From assembly GCA_964524065.1 (NCBI GenBank), contig CAZGCB010000041.1:1-21544 (forward strand): DNA of 21,544 nucleotides, given 5' to 3'. Shown one piece after another: positions 1 to 6,995 of the stretch (the stretch's first letter is position 1; each line of letters starts with the position of its first letter). A program made the position numbers and the translations under genes. This stretch comes from CAZADA01 sp964524065 (GTDB lineage: Bacteria > Pseudomonadota > Alphaproteobacteria > Caulobacterales > Maricaulaceae). The notes under the pieces were generated by a model. That model saw only the letters and a list, made by a program, of their open reading frames with translations, ran no database searches and had not been told where the DNA came from.

Positions 1-397
1 CGCGGGCCGGCGCCGGGTGCGCGGCCTCGGCGGCCGCGCGCACCAGGGCGATGCGGCCGGCCGCGTGGCGTCCGCAAAACTGGGTGAGCGCCTCGAGAAT
101 GTGTGCGCTTTCCGCTTCGATCAGCATGGCGGCTGGCCCCTGCGCACGGATGTGCAGCACGCCGTCGCGCCCACGGCCCGTCAGCTTTTCCGGGCGCGAC
201 AGCTTCGCCAAGCGTGGACCGACAATTTGCGGCCACGCGCGGGCGAGCTCCGTGACGCTTGCGGTCGCCGCGGGCCGGGCTTTGCGCAAGGGCGCAAGGG
301 TGCGCAGCAAGGTTTGGCCCGCGGTGGGCGGGGGGCGACGGGCCGGGCGTCCGCGGGGGATGGCGTTCGGCGTCAGATTGGAGGTGGACCGGGTCAT
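1..397 (-). CDS. dciA: DciA-family (DUF721) replicative helicase loader, partial at window edge
   Basis: This reading frame starts at an ATG on the minus strand (position 397) and stays open to the left edge, giving 132 residues with no stop seen. It begins MTRSTSNLTPNAIPRGRP, a basic Pro/Arg-rich tail. A DUF721-like core follows: ARAWPQIVGPRLAKLSRPEKL, then GVLHIRAQGPAAMLIEAES and HILEALTQFCGRHAAGRIALV. This W-x2-IVG, LA, S-x-P and L-x-I order with a C-terminal ILE helix is typical of DciA proteins, which interact with the replicative helicase DnaB in bacteria lacking DnaC. It is divergent from mutY, with about 120 bp between the starts. That arrangement is familiar to me from alphaproteobacteria, where a dsbA-type gene often follows; that would lie outside the window. 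No good ribosome binding site precedes the ATG. Family assignment is fairly firm; function is inferred from the family. Confidence 0.78.
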   Translation of the reverse strand, partial: MTRSTSNLTPNAIPRGRPARRPPPTAGQTLLRTLAPLRKARPAATASVTELARAWPQIVGPRLAKLSRPEKLTGRGRDGVLHIRAQGPAAMLIEAESAHILEALTQFCGRHAAGRIALVRAAAEAAHPAPAR

Positions 398-517
398 GAG
401 GGCTTTTAGCACAGGCGTGGGCGCGCGTGAAAAGCGCCCTGGAAAGCGCACACCGACAATCGTCCACGCCGGCGCGAACACGGATGACAGACGCGGCGAC
501 CGCTTTAACCTACGCCC

Positions 518-1645
518 ATGAGTACGCTTGTCTCGACCGCGTCGCCCGCGCTGGCGGCCGATCCCGCCCGGCTGCATCAACAGCTTCTGGCGTGGTACGA
601 TGCGCAGGGCCGCACGTTGCCCTGGCGCGTGCGCCCGGAAGAGCGCGCCGCGGGCATGCGCGCCGACCCCTATCGGGTGTGGCTGTCGGAAATCATGCTG
701 CAGCAAACCACCGTGGCGGCGGTGAAGCCCTATTACGCGAAGTTTCTCAGCCTGTTTCCCGCTGTCCAGGATCTCGCCGCCGCGCCCTTGGAGCGGGTGC
801 TGGAGGCCTGGGCGGGCCTTGGCTATTACGCCCGTGCACGCAATCTGCACGCCTGCGCCCAAGCCATCGCGGCGGCCGATGGGCCGTATCGAGGCGTCTT
901 CCCCGATACCGAAGAGGCGCTGCGCGCCTTGCCGGGCGTGGGGGCTTACACCGCCGCAGCCATCGCCGCGGTATGCTTTGATCGACCCGCGAATGTGGTG
1001 GACGGCAATGTGGAGCGCGTGATGGCGCGCTTGTGTGCGGTGGAGGCGCCGCTGCCCAAAGCCAAGCCGCTGTTGCGCGACCTCGCTGCGCCCTTGGCCG
1101 ACGCCGGCGCGTCCGATGCGCTGCGGCCGGGCGATTATGCCCAAGCGCTGATGGATTTGGGCGCGACGGTATGCACGCCGCGCAATCCGCGCTGTGATGG
1201 CTGCCCCTGGGCGTCCGCCTGCGCCGCGCTGGCGAAGGGCGACCCGCAAACCTATCCAAAGAAAACGCCCAAAAAGCCCAAGCCGCAGCGCCATGGCGTG
1301 GTGTTTGTGCTGACAAGGGGGGAGGACGTGCTGCTACGCCGTCGTCCGGCGAAAGGACTGCTCGGCGCCATGGCGGAGTTTCCCGGAACCCCCTGGCGTG
1401 ATCATGCGCCCTGGAGCGCGGAGGAAGCCCAAGAGCATGCGCCCTACGCCGCGGCGTGGACGCCGCTGAATGAGCCGGTGAGCCACATCTTCAGCCATTT
1501 CGCGCTCGAGCTTCAGATGTGGCGCGCGGTGTCCCCATCGCACTTCGATCCGCAGGAGGGCTGGTGGGCGCCGATCGCAGCACTCGAGGAGGCGGGGCTG
1601 CCCTCCGTCATGATGAAGGTGGCGCGTGCGGCGCTGGCGTCCTAA
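518..1645 (+). CDS. mutY: A/G-specific adenine DNA glycosylase MutY
   Basis: This base-excision repair enzyme removes adenine mispaired with 8-oxoguanine. The 375 residues are normal for MutY. The catalytic glutamate lies in WLSEIMLQQT (E58). The helix-hairpin-helix is LPGVGAYTAAAIAAV (about 138-152), followed by VDGNVERV with the conserved aspartate D162. The iron-sulfur loop is complete: C219-x6-C226-x2-C229-x5-C235. After a Lys/Pro-rich linker (about 245-258) comes the NUDIX-like domain that reads 8-oxoG (VVFVLTRGEDVLLRRRPAKG onward). The ATG at 518 fits the family start but has no clear Shine-Dalgarno sequence, so weak initiation or a short leader is possible. It is divergent from dciA. 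Its stop lies only 6 bp from the stop of the convergent VOC gene, with no room for a terminator between them. Confidence 0.97.
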   Translation: MSTLVSTASPALAADPARLHQQLLAWYDAQGRTLPWRVRPEERAAGMRADPYRVWLSEIMLQQTTVAAVKPYYAKFLSLFPAVQDLAAAPLERVLEAWAGLGYYARARNLHACAQAIAAADGPYRGVFPDTEEALRALPGVGAYTAAAIAAVCFDRPANVVDGNVERVMARLCAVEAPLPKAKPLLRDLAAPLADAGASDALRPGDYAQALMDLGATVCTPRNPRCDGCPWASACAALAKGDPQTYPKKTPKKPKPQRHGVVFVLTRGEDVLLRRRPAKGLLGAMAEFPGTPWRDHAPWSAEEAQEHAPYAAAWTPLNEPVSHIFSHFALELQMWRAVSPSHFDPQEGWWAPIAALEEAGLPSVMMKVARAALAS

Positions 1646-1651
1646 GCGCGC

Positions 1652-2074
1652 TCACCTCGGCGTGGCAGCCTTTTCAAAGCCGTCAATATCCGGCGGGGCG
1701 GGCTGCCACAGCTCGATTTTGCGCCCGTCGGGATCCATCACCCAGCCGAAATCGCCATAGGAAAAATGCTGAATATCGCCAATGATCTCCGCGCCGGCCG
1801 CTTCAGCGCGCGCCAAGACGCCGGGCAAATCGTCGACGATGAGGTTGACCATCACATCGAGCACCGAGGGCGCGAAATACCCCGTCTGCGCTTTAAACGG
1901 CGCCCAGATGGCCCGCGCATTGGGGCCATGGGCCGCGACGGTGTCGGCATGGGCGAAATCCGCCCCGCCCAATTCGTTGAGATCCAGGCCCAAGGCGTCT
2001 TGATACCAGCGGGCCAGGGCGTCCGGATCGCGCGTTTTAAAGAACACCCCGCCCAGTCCGATCACTTTCGCCAT
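1652..2074 (-). CDS. VOC-fold (glyoxalase/bleomycin-resistance-like) protein
   Basis: This 140-residue single-module protein of the vicinal oxygen chelate superfamily opens with a typical beta strand and helix, GLGGVFFKTRDPDALARWYQDALGL, and ends with the classical FGWVMDPDGRKIELWQP strand pair. The terminal glutamate that usually binds metal is present (E121). The histidine normally found in the first strand is absent (GGVFF), so the usual metal set looks incomplete and the reaction cannot be named. The ATG at 2074 is supported by GGGGAG nine bases upstream on the minus strand. The gene lies 36 bp downstream of the VUT-family gene on the same strand, so the two are probably co-transcribed. 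It converges on mutY. Confidence 0.85.
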   Translation of the reverse strand: MAKVIGLGGVFFKTRDPDALARWYQDALGLDLNELGGADFAHADTVAAHGPNARAIWAPFKAQTGYFAPSVLDVMVNLIVDDLPGVLARAEAAGAEIIGDIQHFSYGDFGWVMDPDGRKIELWQPAPPDIDGFEKAATPR

Positions 2075-2110
2075 GAATAGGATCTCCCCGTATGCCAGCC
2101 TCGCTGGACG

Positions 2111-2701
2111 TTATGCGCGCCGCATCACGCGTCGACGCACAATCTCCGCCACCAGCGCCGCCGCCGCCAGCTTGCCCAGCACCGACATCATCAGGTTTGG
2201 CCAGGAGAACACGCCGTCCACAATCCGTTCGGCCATCACCAGGAACACCGTGGTGTCGATGGGCGCGCCCAGCAAGCTGGACAGCAAGATGCGCTCATGC
2301 AGCGGGCGCTTGGTGAAGGTGTAAACGGCCCAATCGGCCAGTTCGGAAATGGCGAACGCCAGCCCCGACGCCAGCGCCAACTCCCCTCCAGAGGTGAGAA
2401 AGGTCAGCCCCAACGCGACCGCCATAGCCGCCAGCACATAATGCCCGATTTCGCGTTGGGCGAAATCGCGCACCACCAACACGAGTCCGGTCACCACAGT
2501 TACGGGGTTGAAGGCGACGCCTTCAGCCACTGGAATCATCGGCGCCCAGGTGAAGGACCAGTTGATGAAGGGAATCAGGGCCACATAAAACACAGTGCCC
2601 TTCAGGCCCCACAGAGCAGCGGCGGCCTTGGCGATGGGGCTCGGCGCGGGCCCGGCGCTGGGCGTGTCCGATGGCGGGGCGGGAGACGGATCGGAAACCA
2701 T
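2111..2701 (-). CDS. VUT-family (PF02592-like) integral membrane transporter, possible queuosine-precursor transporter
   Basis: The chosen start at 2701 gives 196 residues. About 20 Pro/Ala/Ser-rich residues (MVSDPSPAPPSDTPSAGP) precede the hydrophobic part. Several membrane helices follow, starting at KGTVFYVALIPFINW. Hallmarks of the VUT/YhhQ type are LVLVVRDFAQREIG, the ISELADWAVYTF segment, and LGAPIDTTVFL in the next helix. Known members import queuosine precursors such as preQ0; the substrate here is inferred only from the family. The open frame extends to 2791, but that would overlap folA by about 90 bp and adds residues unlike the family. The ATG at 2701-2699 shares its CATG with the divergent folA start, so any promoter for this gene must lie inside folA. 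The VOC gene follows on the same strand. Confidence 0.85.
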   Translation of the reverse strand: MVSDPSPAPPSDTPSAGPAPSPIAKAAAALWGLKGTVFYVALIPFINWSFTWAPMIPVAEGVAFNPVTVVTGLVLVVRDFAQREIGHYVLAAMAVALGLTFLTSGGELALASGLAFAISELADWAVYTFTKRPLHERILLSSLLGAPIDTTVFLVMAERIVDGVFSWPNLMMSVLGKLAAAALVAEIVRRRVMRRA

Positions 2702-3272
2702 GGACAACAGTTCTAGCCCGTCTGGGGCCAATGACCAGACGCGCGGCGCCGCGCACCGGCCCCTGGCGCTGATCGCCGCACGGGCGCGCAATGGCGTGAT
2801 TGGACGCGCGGGCGCGCTGCCCTGGCGTCTCGGCTCGGATTTGGCTTATTTCAAGCGCGCCACCCTCGGCAAGCCGGTGGTGATGGGCCGCAAGACGTGG
2901 GAGTCGCTGGGGCGGCCGCTGCCAGGACGGCCGAATCTGGTGATCAGCCGCCAGGCGGACTTCCGTGCGGAAGGGGCGGCGGTGTTCACCGATCTCACAG
3001 CGGCGGTGGACGAGGCGGAGCGTTTCGCGCCCGCCTCTGAGGGACAATACCCCCGTGACATCATGATCATCGGCGGCGCCCAGCTCTACGCCCAGGCCCT
3101 GCCCAGCGCCCAGCGTGTGCATCTGACGGAGGTGGACGCCGATATCCCGGGCGATGCGCATTTTCCAGCGTTTGACGAGGGGGCCTGGTGCGAAACGGAG
3201 CGTACGGACCATCCCGCCGGGCCCAAGGACGAGTATCCCTTCACCATCCGGGTGCTGGAGCGGCGCTGCTGA
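2700..3272 (+). CDS. folA: Dihydrofolate reductase
   Basis: This protein reduces dihydrofolate to tetrahydrofolate with NADPH. The ATG at 2700 gives 190 residues. The catalytic core begins at about residue 21: PLALIAARARNGVIGRAGALPW, then the active-site acid D47 in SDLAYFKRATLGKPVVMGRKTWE, the nucleotide-binding GRPLPGRPNLVISR, and IMIIGGAQLY near residue 121. The core lacks the usual proline before the catalytic acid (LGSD rather than LPxD). About 20 extra polar N-terminal residues (MDNSSSPSGANDQTRGAAHR) precede the first strand. The open frame runs upstream to 2595, but that part is antisense to the VUT gene and unlike the family. No alternative ATG or GTG lies between 2700 and the core. 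No thyA is adjacent. It converges on the nucleotidyltransferase-like gene with a 37-bp gap. Confidence 0.96.
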   Translation: MDNSSSPSGANDQTRGAAHRPLALIAARARNGVIGRAGALPWRLGSDLAYFKRATLGKPVVMGRKTWESLGRPLPGRPNLVISRQADFRAEGAAVFTDLTAAVDEAERFAPASEGQYPRDIMIIGGAQLYAQALPSAQRVHLTEVDADIPGDAHFPAFDEGAWCETERTDHPAGPKDEYPFTIRVLERRC

Positions 3273-3309
3273 GCGCCTGCGTCCAAGCCTGCGATCGCCC
3301 CAAGCTCCG

Positions 3310-4200
3310 CTAGAGAGGCAGCGCTGCACGCCGCTGAGGGTTATGGACATCCAGCCACAGATCGCACTGCGCCATCAGCCAGCGGCCAAAGCCATCCAAC
3401 ATCAGCAACAGCTCATAGGCCGCGTCCGGCGGCCGGGCGATGTACGCGCAGGCGCGCGCCGCCTCGCGTGCCTGGGCGGGGTGGGAGAGGGCGAACAAGT
3501 CCCGCTGCAGTGCTGGATCCTCAGTGTAGACATCCTCGCGCGCCATCACCAAAGCGAAGGCGGTGGCCAGAAGCGTGCGGGCGATGGCGCGCGCTTCGCG
3601 GCGCACGTCCTGGGGTTGCGCCGCTAAGGCCAGGCGGCCGGCGGCGCGTTTGATGCGTGGTCCGGCGGTGACGATCCAGCTGTTGGCCACCGCCGGGCTC
3701 AGGCGCTGCGGGGCGATATGACGCGCCACATCGCGGCCATGCACACAGGCGGAGGCGACGCCAAGCCGAAAGCGATCCGGCGAAAACGCACGGCCCCGCG
3801 GAAAGACATCGCGCCAGAACCGCAGGCCCAGCTGCGGCGGCTCAGCGTGCGGATGGCGTTGCTCCAGATGGTCAGCGGCGGCCGCCAGCCACAGCGGTTC
3901 GACGTCGCCTTGGGTGGGAGCCCGGTCATTAGCGGCGCCGCCCATGCGCCGGAGCGCAAGAATTTCCAGCGGTCCGTCTCGCCCGCAAGCGCGGGGCCCG
4001 ACCACATAGACGCTGTGCAGCTCAGCGCCGATATGCGTCTGGAGAATCTGCAGCGTTTGGGCGGCGGCGTCGCGGCTCGCTTCGTCCAAATGGCCGGCGC
4101 CGCCCGCATTGCGCACGCGCCCCAATCCGTCCATGGGCCACAGCGCGCTGGGGACGCCGGGGGGATTGCGATCGCGTTGCGGGCCGCGGGGCGTGAGCAT
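3310..4200 (-). CDS. Nucleotidyltransferase-like protein with degenerate active site
   Basis: The 296-residue product is not recognised with certainty. Residues about 45-85 look like the start of a Pol-beta-type nucleotidyltransferase fold: AAAQTLQILQTHIGAELHSV, then YVVGPRACGRDGPLEILAL. In active enzymes this place reads hG[GS]-x-ARG...D-h-D; here the pattern is GPRACG (68-73) and the paired aspartates are missing. Further on, FRLGVASACVHGRDVARHI resembles the lyG-D segment of such proteins. The last third is helical (ARAIARTLLATAFALVMARE, then DAAYELLLMLDGFGRWLMAQ), as in the helical tails of these families. The ATG at 4200 is chosen over upstream starts because GGAGA (4207-4211 on the minus strand) lies at good spacing. 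It may be a non-catalytic nucleotide-binding or toxin/antitoxin-related protein, but nothing nearby supports a pairing. Confidence 0.55.
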   Translation of the reverse strand: MLTPRGPQRDRNPPGVPSALWPMDGLGRVRNAGGAGHLDEASRDAAAQTLQILQTHIGAELHSVYVVGPRACGRDGPLEILALRRMGGAANDRAPTQGDVEPLWLAAAADHLEQRHPHAEPPQLGLRFWRDVFPRGRAFSPDRFRLGVASACVHGRDVARHIAPQRLSPAVANSWIVTAGPRIKRAAGRLALAAQPQDVRREARAIARTLLATAFALVMAREDVYTEDPALQRDLFALSHPAQAREAARACAYIARPPDAAYELLLMLDGFGRWLMAQCDLWLDVHNPQRRAALPL

Positions 4201-4206
4201 GGCGCG

Positions 4207-4211
4207 TCTCC
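4207..4211 (-). promoter_or_regulatory. Shine-Dalgarno site deciding the start of the nucleotidyltransferase-like gene
   Basis: Read on the minus strand, GGAGA lies six bases before the ATG at 4200. The open frame continues upstream to 4344, but no comparable site is seen there, so this motif favours the shorter protein. Confidence 0.55.
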
Positions 4212-4401
4212 AAAGCGCCGCCCCCGAAGCGCCGGCATCCAGTCTCCGTGTCGTGCGCCCTCGTCCCCGCGCCGAAAGCGTGCTGTTCACAGATGGTGCA
4301 GCATGCGGGCGTGACGCGACGCCGGCAAGCGCAAGAGCGGTCAATGGCGAATATGGTCTTATGCCGGCCCCAGCCGGTCGCGCCTGGACAGACCTATCCG
4401 G

Positions 4402-5619
4402 TTAATCCTCAAACTGGATTAGCGGGGCCGGCCGGCCGGGCTCGGCCTCCAAACCGGCATGAACCGCCTGCGCCAAGTCCGCAAACGCCCGGCCCAAAGC
4501 GCTGTCGGGCGCGGTGGCCGCGGGCGGCGTGCCCGCATCGGACAAGCGCGCCAAATCGCCGTCCAAGGGCAGAGCGCCAAGAAAGGGCGCGCCCAACGCC
4601 TCGGCGGCCCGTTTCGCGCCGCCGGCGCCGAATGGCGCAAAACGTTTGCCCGTCTCAGGATCGACATGGGCGGACATGTTCTCCACCACGCCGAGAATGG
4701 GCACATGCGTGCGTTCAAACATCGCCACGCCCCGGCGCACATCCGCCAGCGCCAATTCCTGGGGCGTGGAGACGATGACCGCGCCATTCAGCGGGGCGCG
4801 CTGGATCAGCGTCAGCTGCGCATCGCCGGTGCCGGGCGGCAAGTCGGCCACCAGCACGTCCAGCGGCTCCCCCTCCGTTCCCCAGGCGACATCATTGAGC
4901 AGCTGCGTCAGCGCGCTCATGATGATGGGCCCGCGCCAAATCATCGGCGCGTCCGGCGCCACCAAAAAGCCCATGGACATGACTTTCACGCCATAGGCCT
5001 CCGGCGCGATGAGCTTTTTGTCCCGTCCGGTCTGCGGTTCGGCCTCGCGCAAGCCCATCAGGATCGGTGCGGAGGGGCCGTATACATCCGCATCCAACAA
5101 TCCGACCCGAAGGCCCTGACGCGCCAGCGCGCACGCAAGATTGGCCGCGACGGTGTACTTGCCGACCCCGCCCTTGCCGCTGGCCACCGCCACCATGCGC
5201 GTGACGCCGGGCAGGGTGAGGCCGCGCGCCGCGCCGCCTTGGGGCACGGCGCCTTGCTGCGCTGCGGCGGGGGCGAGGCGGACCCCCTTGGGCGGCGGGC
5301 TGGCGGCTGCCGGCGTGCTGCGCAAAGCATGGCGGGGGCGCGGCGCTGGGCTTGAGGGTGCGGCGTCATTATGGGCGGTGAGCACGGCGGTGACGGCGTC
5401 CACGCCTGCCAGGGCGCGCACCGCATGCTCGGCGGCCGCGCGCAGCGGCTCCAAGTCCTGCGGCGTGCGCCCGTCCTCGCTTTCAATGATGAAGCCCACA
5501 TGCGCCCCGCGCACCGTGAGGCCGCGCGCCAGCCCGGCGCTGACCACATCACGCCCGCTGGCGGGGTCGATCACCCCGGTTAATGCAGCGCGCACCGCCT
5601 CTTTTGTCAGTTTCGCCAT
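4402..5619 (-). CDS. mrp: Mrp/ApbC-family P-loop protein (iron-sulfur carrier type) with altered Walker A
   Basis: The product is 405 residues long. The N-terminal MIP18/DUF59-type domain (about 4-80: LTKEAVRAALTGVIDPASGRD) is followed by a Pro/Ala-rich linker (about 86-135) and a ParA/MinD-like ATPase domain. Visible motifs are VASGKGGVGKYTVAANLA (P-loop 148-156), LLDADVYGPS (D176, D178), ADLPPGTGD (259-265) and VVENMS (311-316). Known Mrp/ApbC proteins bind and transfer Fe-S clusters. Two differences stand out. The Walker A Ser/Thr is tyrosine (Y155). The usual CxxC after ENMS is replaced by HVDPETG, and only one cysteine remains in the protein. The start at 5619 is chosen because it aligns with the DUF59 start; the open frame reaches 5670. 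It is divergent from hflK, as often seen in alphaproteobacteria. Family is certain; a normal Fe-S carrier role is uncertain. Confidence 0.9.
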   Translation of the reverse strand: MAKLTKEAVRAALTGVIDPASGRDVVSAGLARGLTVRGAHVGFIIESEDGRTPQDLEPLRAAAEHAVRALAGVDAVTAVLTAHNDAAPSSPAPRPRHALRSTPAAASPPPKGVRLAPAAAQQGAVPQGGAARGLTLPGVTRMVAVASGKGGVGKYTVAANLACALARQGLRVGLLDADVYGPSAPILMGLREAEPQTGRDKKLIAPEAYGVKVMSMGFLVAPDAPMIWRGPIIMSALTQLLNDVAWGTEGEPLDVLVADLPPGTGDAQLTLIQRAPLNGAVIVSTPQELALADVRRGVAMFERTHVPILGVVENMSAHVDPETGKRFAPFGAGGAKRAAEALGAPFLGALPLDGDLARLSDAGTPPAATAPDSALGRAFADLAQAVHAGLEAEPGRPAPLIQFED

Positions 5620-5738
5620 AGTCCGTTCACCATGAGTCCGGCATGTTGACCGCAATCTGCGCACACCCACATAGGAAACGCGCCTTGTGGAACCAGCGCG
5701 ACATGATCACGCAGGCGCCACGCGCTCCCATCTCTGCG

Positions 5739-5752
5739 CCGCCTTCGGGCGG
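5739..5752. other. Short hairpin with UUCG tetraloop in the mrp-hflK intergenic region
   Basis: CCGCC, TTCG and GGCGG form a 5-bp stem closed by the very stable C(UUCG)G loop. It lies about 50 bases upstream of hflK in the 182-bp divergent space. It could sit in the hflK leader, be part of a terminator for antisense transcription, or be chance in GC-rich DNA. No T-run follows on either side. Confidence 0.3.
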
Positions 5753-5801
5753 ACGCCCCATAAAACCGGTTTGATCAAGACGCCAGTGTGAAAGGACGAC
5801 C

Positions 5802-6986
5802 ATGCCCTGGAACGATAGCTCGAATGGCGGCCCTTGGGGAAGCGGCGGCCAAGGCGGCCGCGGCGGTCCCTGGGGCCAAGGCCCCCGTGGCGGCGGCCCG
5901 CGCGGTCCGGGGCAGCAACCGCCGGATTTGGAAGACGTGATCCGCCAAATGCAGGATCGTTTCCGCGGCTTTTTCGGCGGCGGCGGCGGCAAGGGCGCCG
6001 GCTTTGCGCCGGTGGCGCTGGTGTTGTTCCTCGGCTTGTTGGCGTGGGTCGCGTGGCCTGGCTCGGGTTGGTACACGGTGCAATCGAACGAAGTGGGCGT
6101 GGTGCTGCGCTTCGGTAAGTTCGACCGGACCAATGTGCCGGGCTTCCACTTCAAGCTGCCTTATCCGTTGGAAGTGGCCGAAACGCCGGCGGCTGAAGAA
6201 AGCCGCGACACCAATATTGGCGGCATCCCGCAGGGAACGGGACGTTCTGGAGCCGCCAATACCGAAACGCTGATGCTGACCGGTGACGGCAACATTGTCG
6301 ACTTGCAGTTCCGCGTGCAGTGGGAGATCGGCGACCGCCCCGGCGACGTGGCCAATTTCCTGTTCAAGATTGACAATCCCGAAGGTGCGCTGGAATCGGT
6401 GGCCGAAAGCGCCATGCGCGAAGTTATCGGTCAAACGCCGCTGCAGCCCATTCTGGCGAATGAAATCGCCGATATCGGCCGGCGCACCCAGGCGCTGATC
6501 CAGAAAACGCTGGATGAGTACGAAGCCGGGATTCAAATCCGCAACGTCATCATCGAACGTCCGGCCTTGCCCATGGGCGAGAACCCCGCTGCCGCCGATG
6601 ATGTGACGCAATCGCCGCTCGCCGCCTTCCGCGATGTGGAGAACGCCGAGCAAGAGCGCCAGCGCTCCATCGAAGAGGCGCGCGCCACCGCCAACCGCGT
6701 GGTTCCCGAAGCCCGCGGCCGGGCCGAGCGTGTCATCCAAGAAGCCAACGCCTATCGCGACTCCGTCATCGCCGAGGCGGCGGGTGAGTCCGAGCGCTTC
6801 CGTTTGATTTATGAGCAATATCGCTTGGCGCCGGAAGTGACGCGTCAACGCATGTTCTTGGAGACGCTGGAGAAAGTGCTCGGCGCTTCGAACAAAATCA
6901 TCATCGATGACGAAAGCGGCGAGGGCGTCGTGCCTTATCTGCCGCTCAACGAGCTGAACCGCCGTCCCGGCGGCGCCAATCAATAG
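5802..6986 (+). CDS. hflK: FtsH protease modulator subunit HflK
   Basis: This 394-residue SPFH/prohibitin-family membrane protein partners with HflC to surround and modulate the membrane protease FtsH. The first 65 residues are Gly/Pro/Trp-rich and low in complexity, then GFAPVALVLFLGLLAWVAW (about 67-85) forms the single membrane segment. The SPFH/band-7 domain starts at WYTVQSNEVGVVLRFGKFDR. The second half has a long helical Ala/Glu/Arg-rich stretch (ERQRSIEEARATANRVVPEA) typical of the coiled region, and a short acidic end. The ATG at 5802 is supported by AAAGGA five bases upstream. hflC starts 9 bp after the stop, so the two are one operon. The order mrp (divergent), hflK, hflC, Do protease is a recurring alphaproteobacterial arrangement. 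Confidence 0.95.
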   Translation: MPWNDSSNGGPWGSGGQGGRGGPWGQGPRGGGPRGPGQQPPDLEDVIRQMQDRFRGFFGGGGGKGAGFAPVALVLFLGLLAWVAWPGSGWYTVQSNEVGVVLRFGKFDRTNVPGFHFKLPYPLEVAETPAAEESRDTNIGGIPQGTGRSGAANTETLMLTGDGNIVDLQFRVQWEIGDRPGDVANFLFKIDNPEGALESVAESAMREVIGQTPLQPILANEIADIGRRTQALIQKTLDEYEAGIQIRNVIIERPALPMGENPAAADDVTQSPLAAFRDVENAEQERQRSIEEARATANRVVPEARGRAERVIQEANAYRDSVIAEAAGESERFRLIYEQYRLAPEVTRQRMFLETLEKVLGASNKIIIDDESGEGVVPYLPLNELNRRPGGANQ

Positions 6987-6995
6987 GGGGCGAGG

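Noticed and set aside
747..1316. Minus-strand open frame inside mutY
   Set aside because: It lies wholly within the conserved MutY frame and has an Arg/Pro-rich translation typical of shadows.
4403..4421. Inverted repeat TAATCC...GGATTA at the mrp stop as a terminator
   Set aside because: The stem is only 6 bp, is AT-rich, overlaps the coding end and has no following T-run in the direction of transcription.
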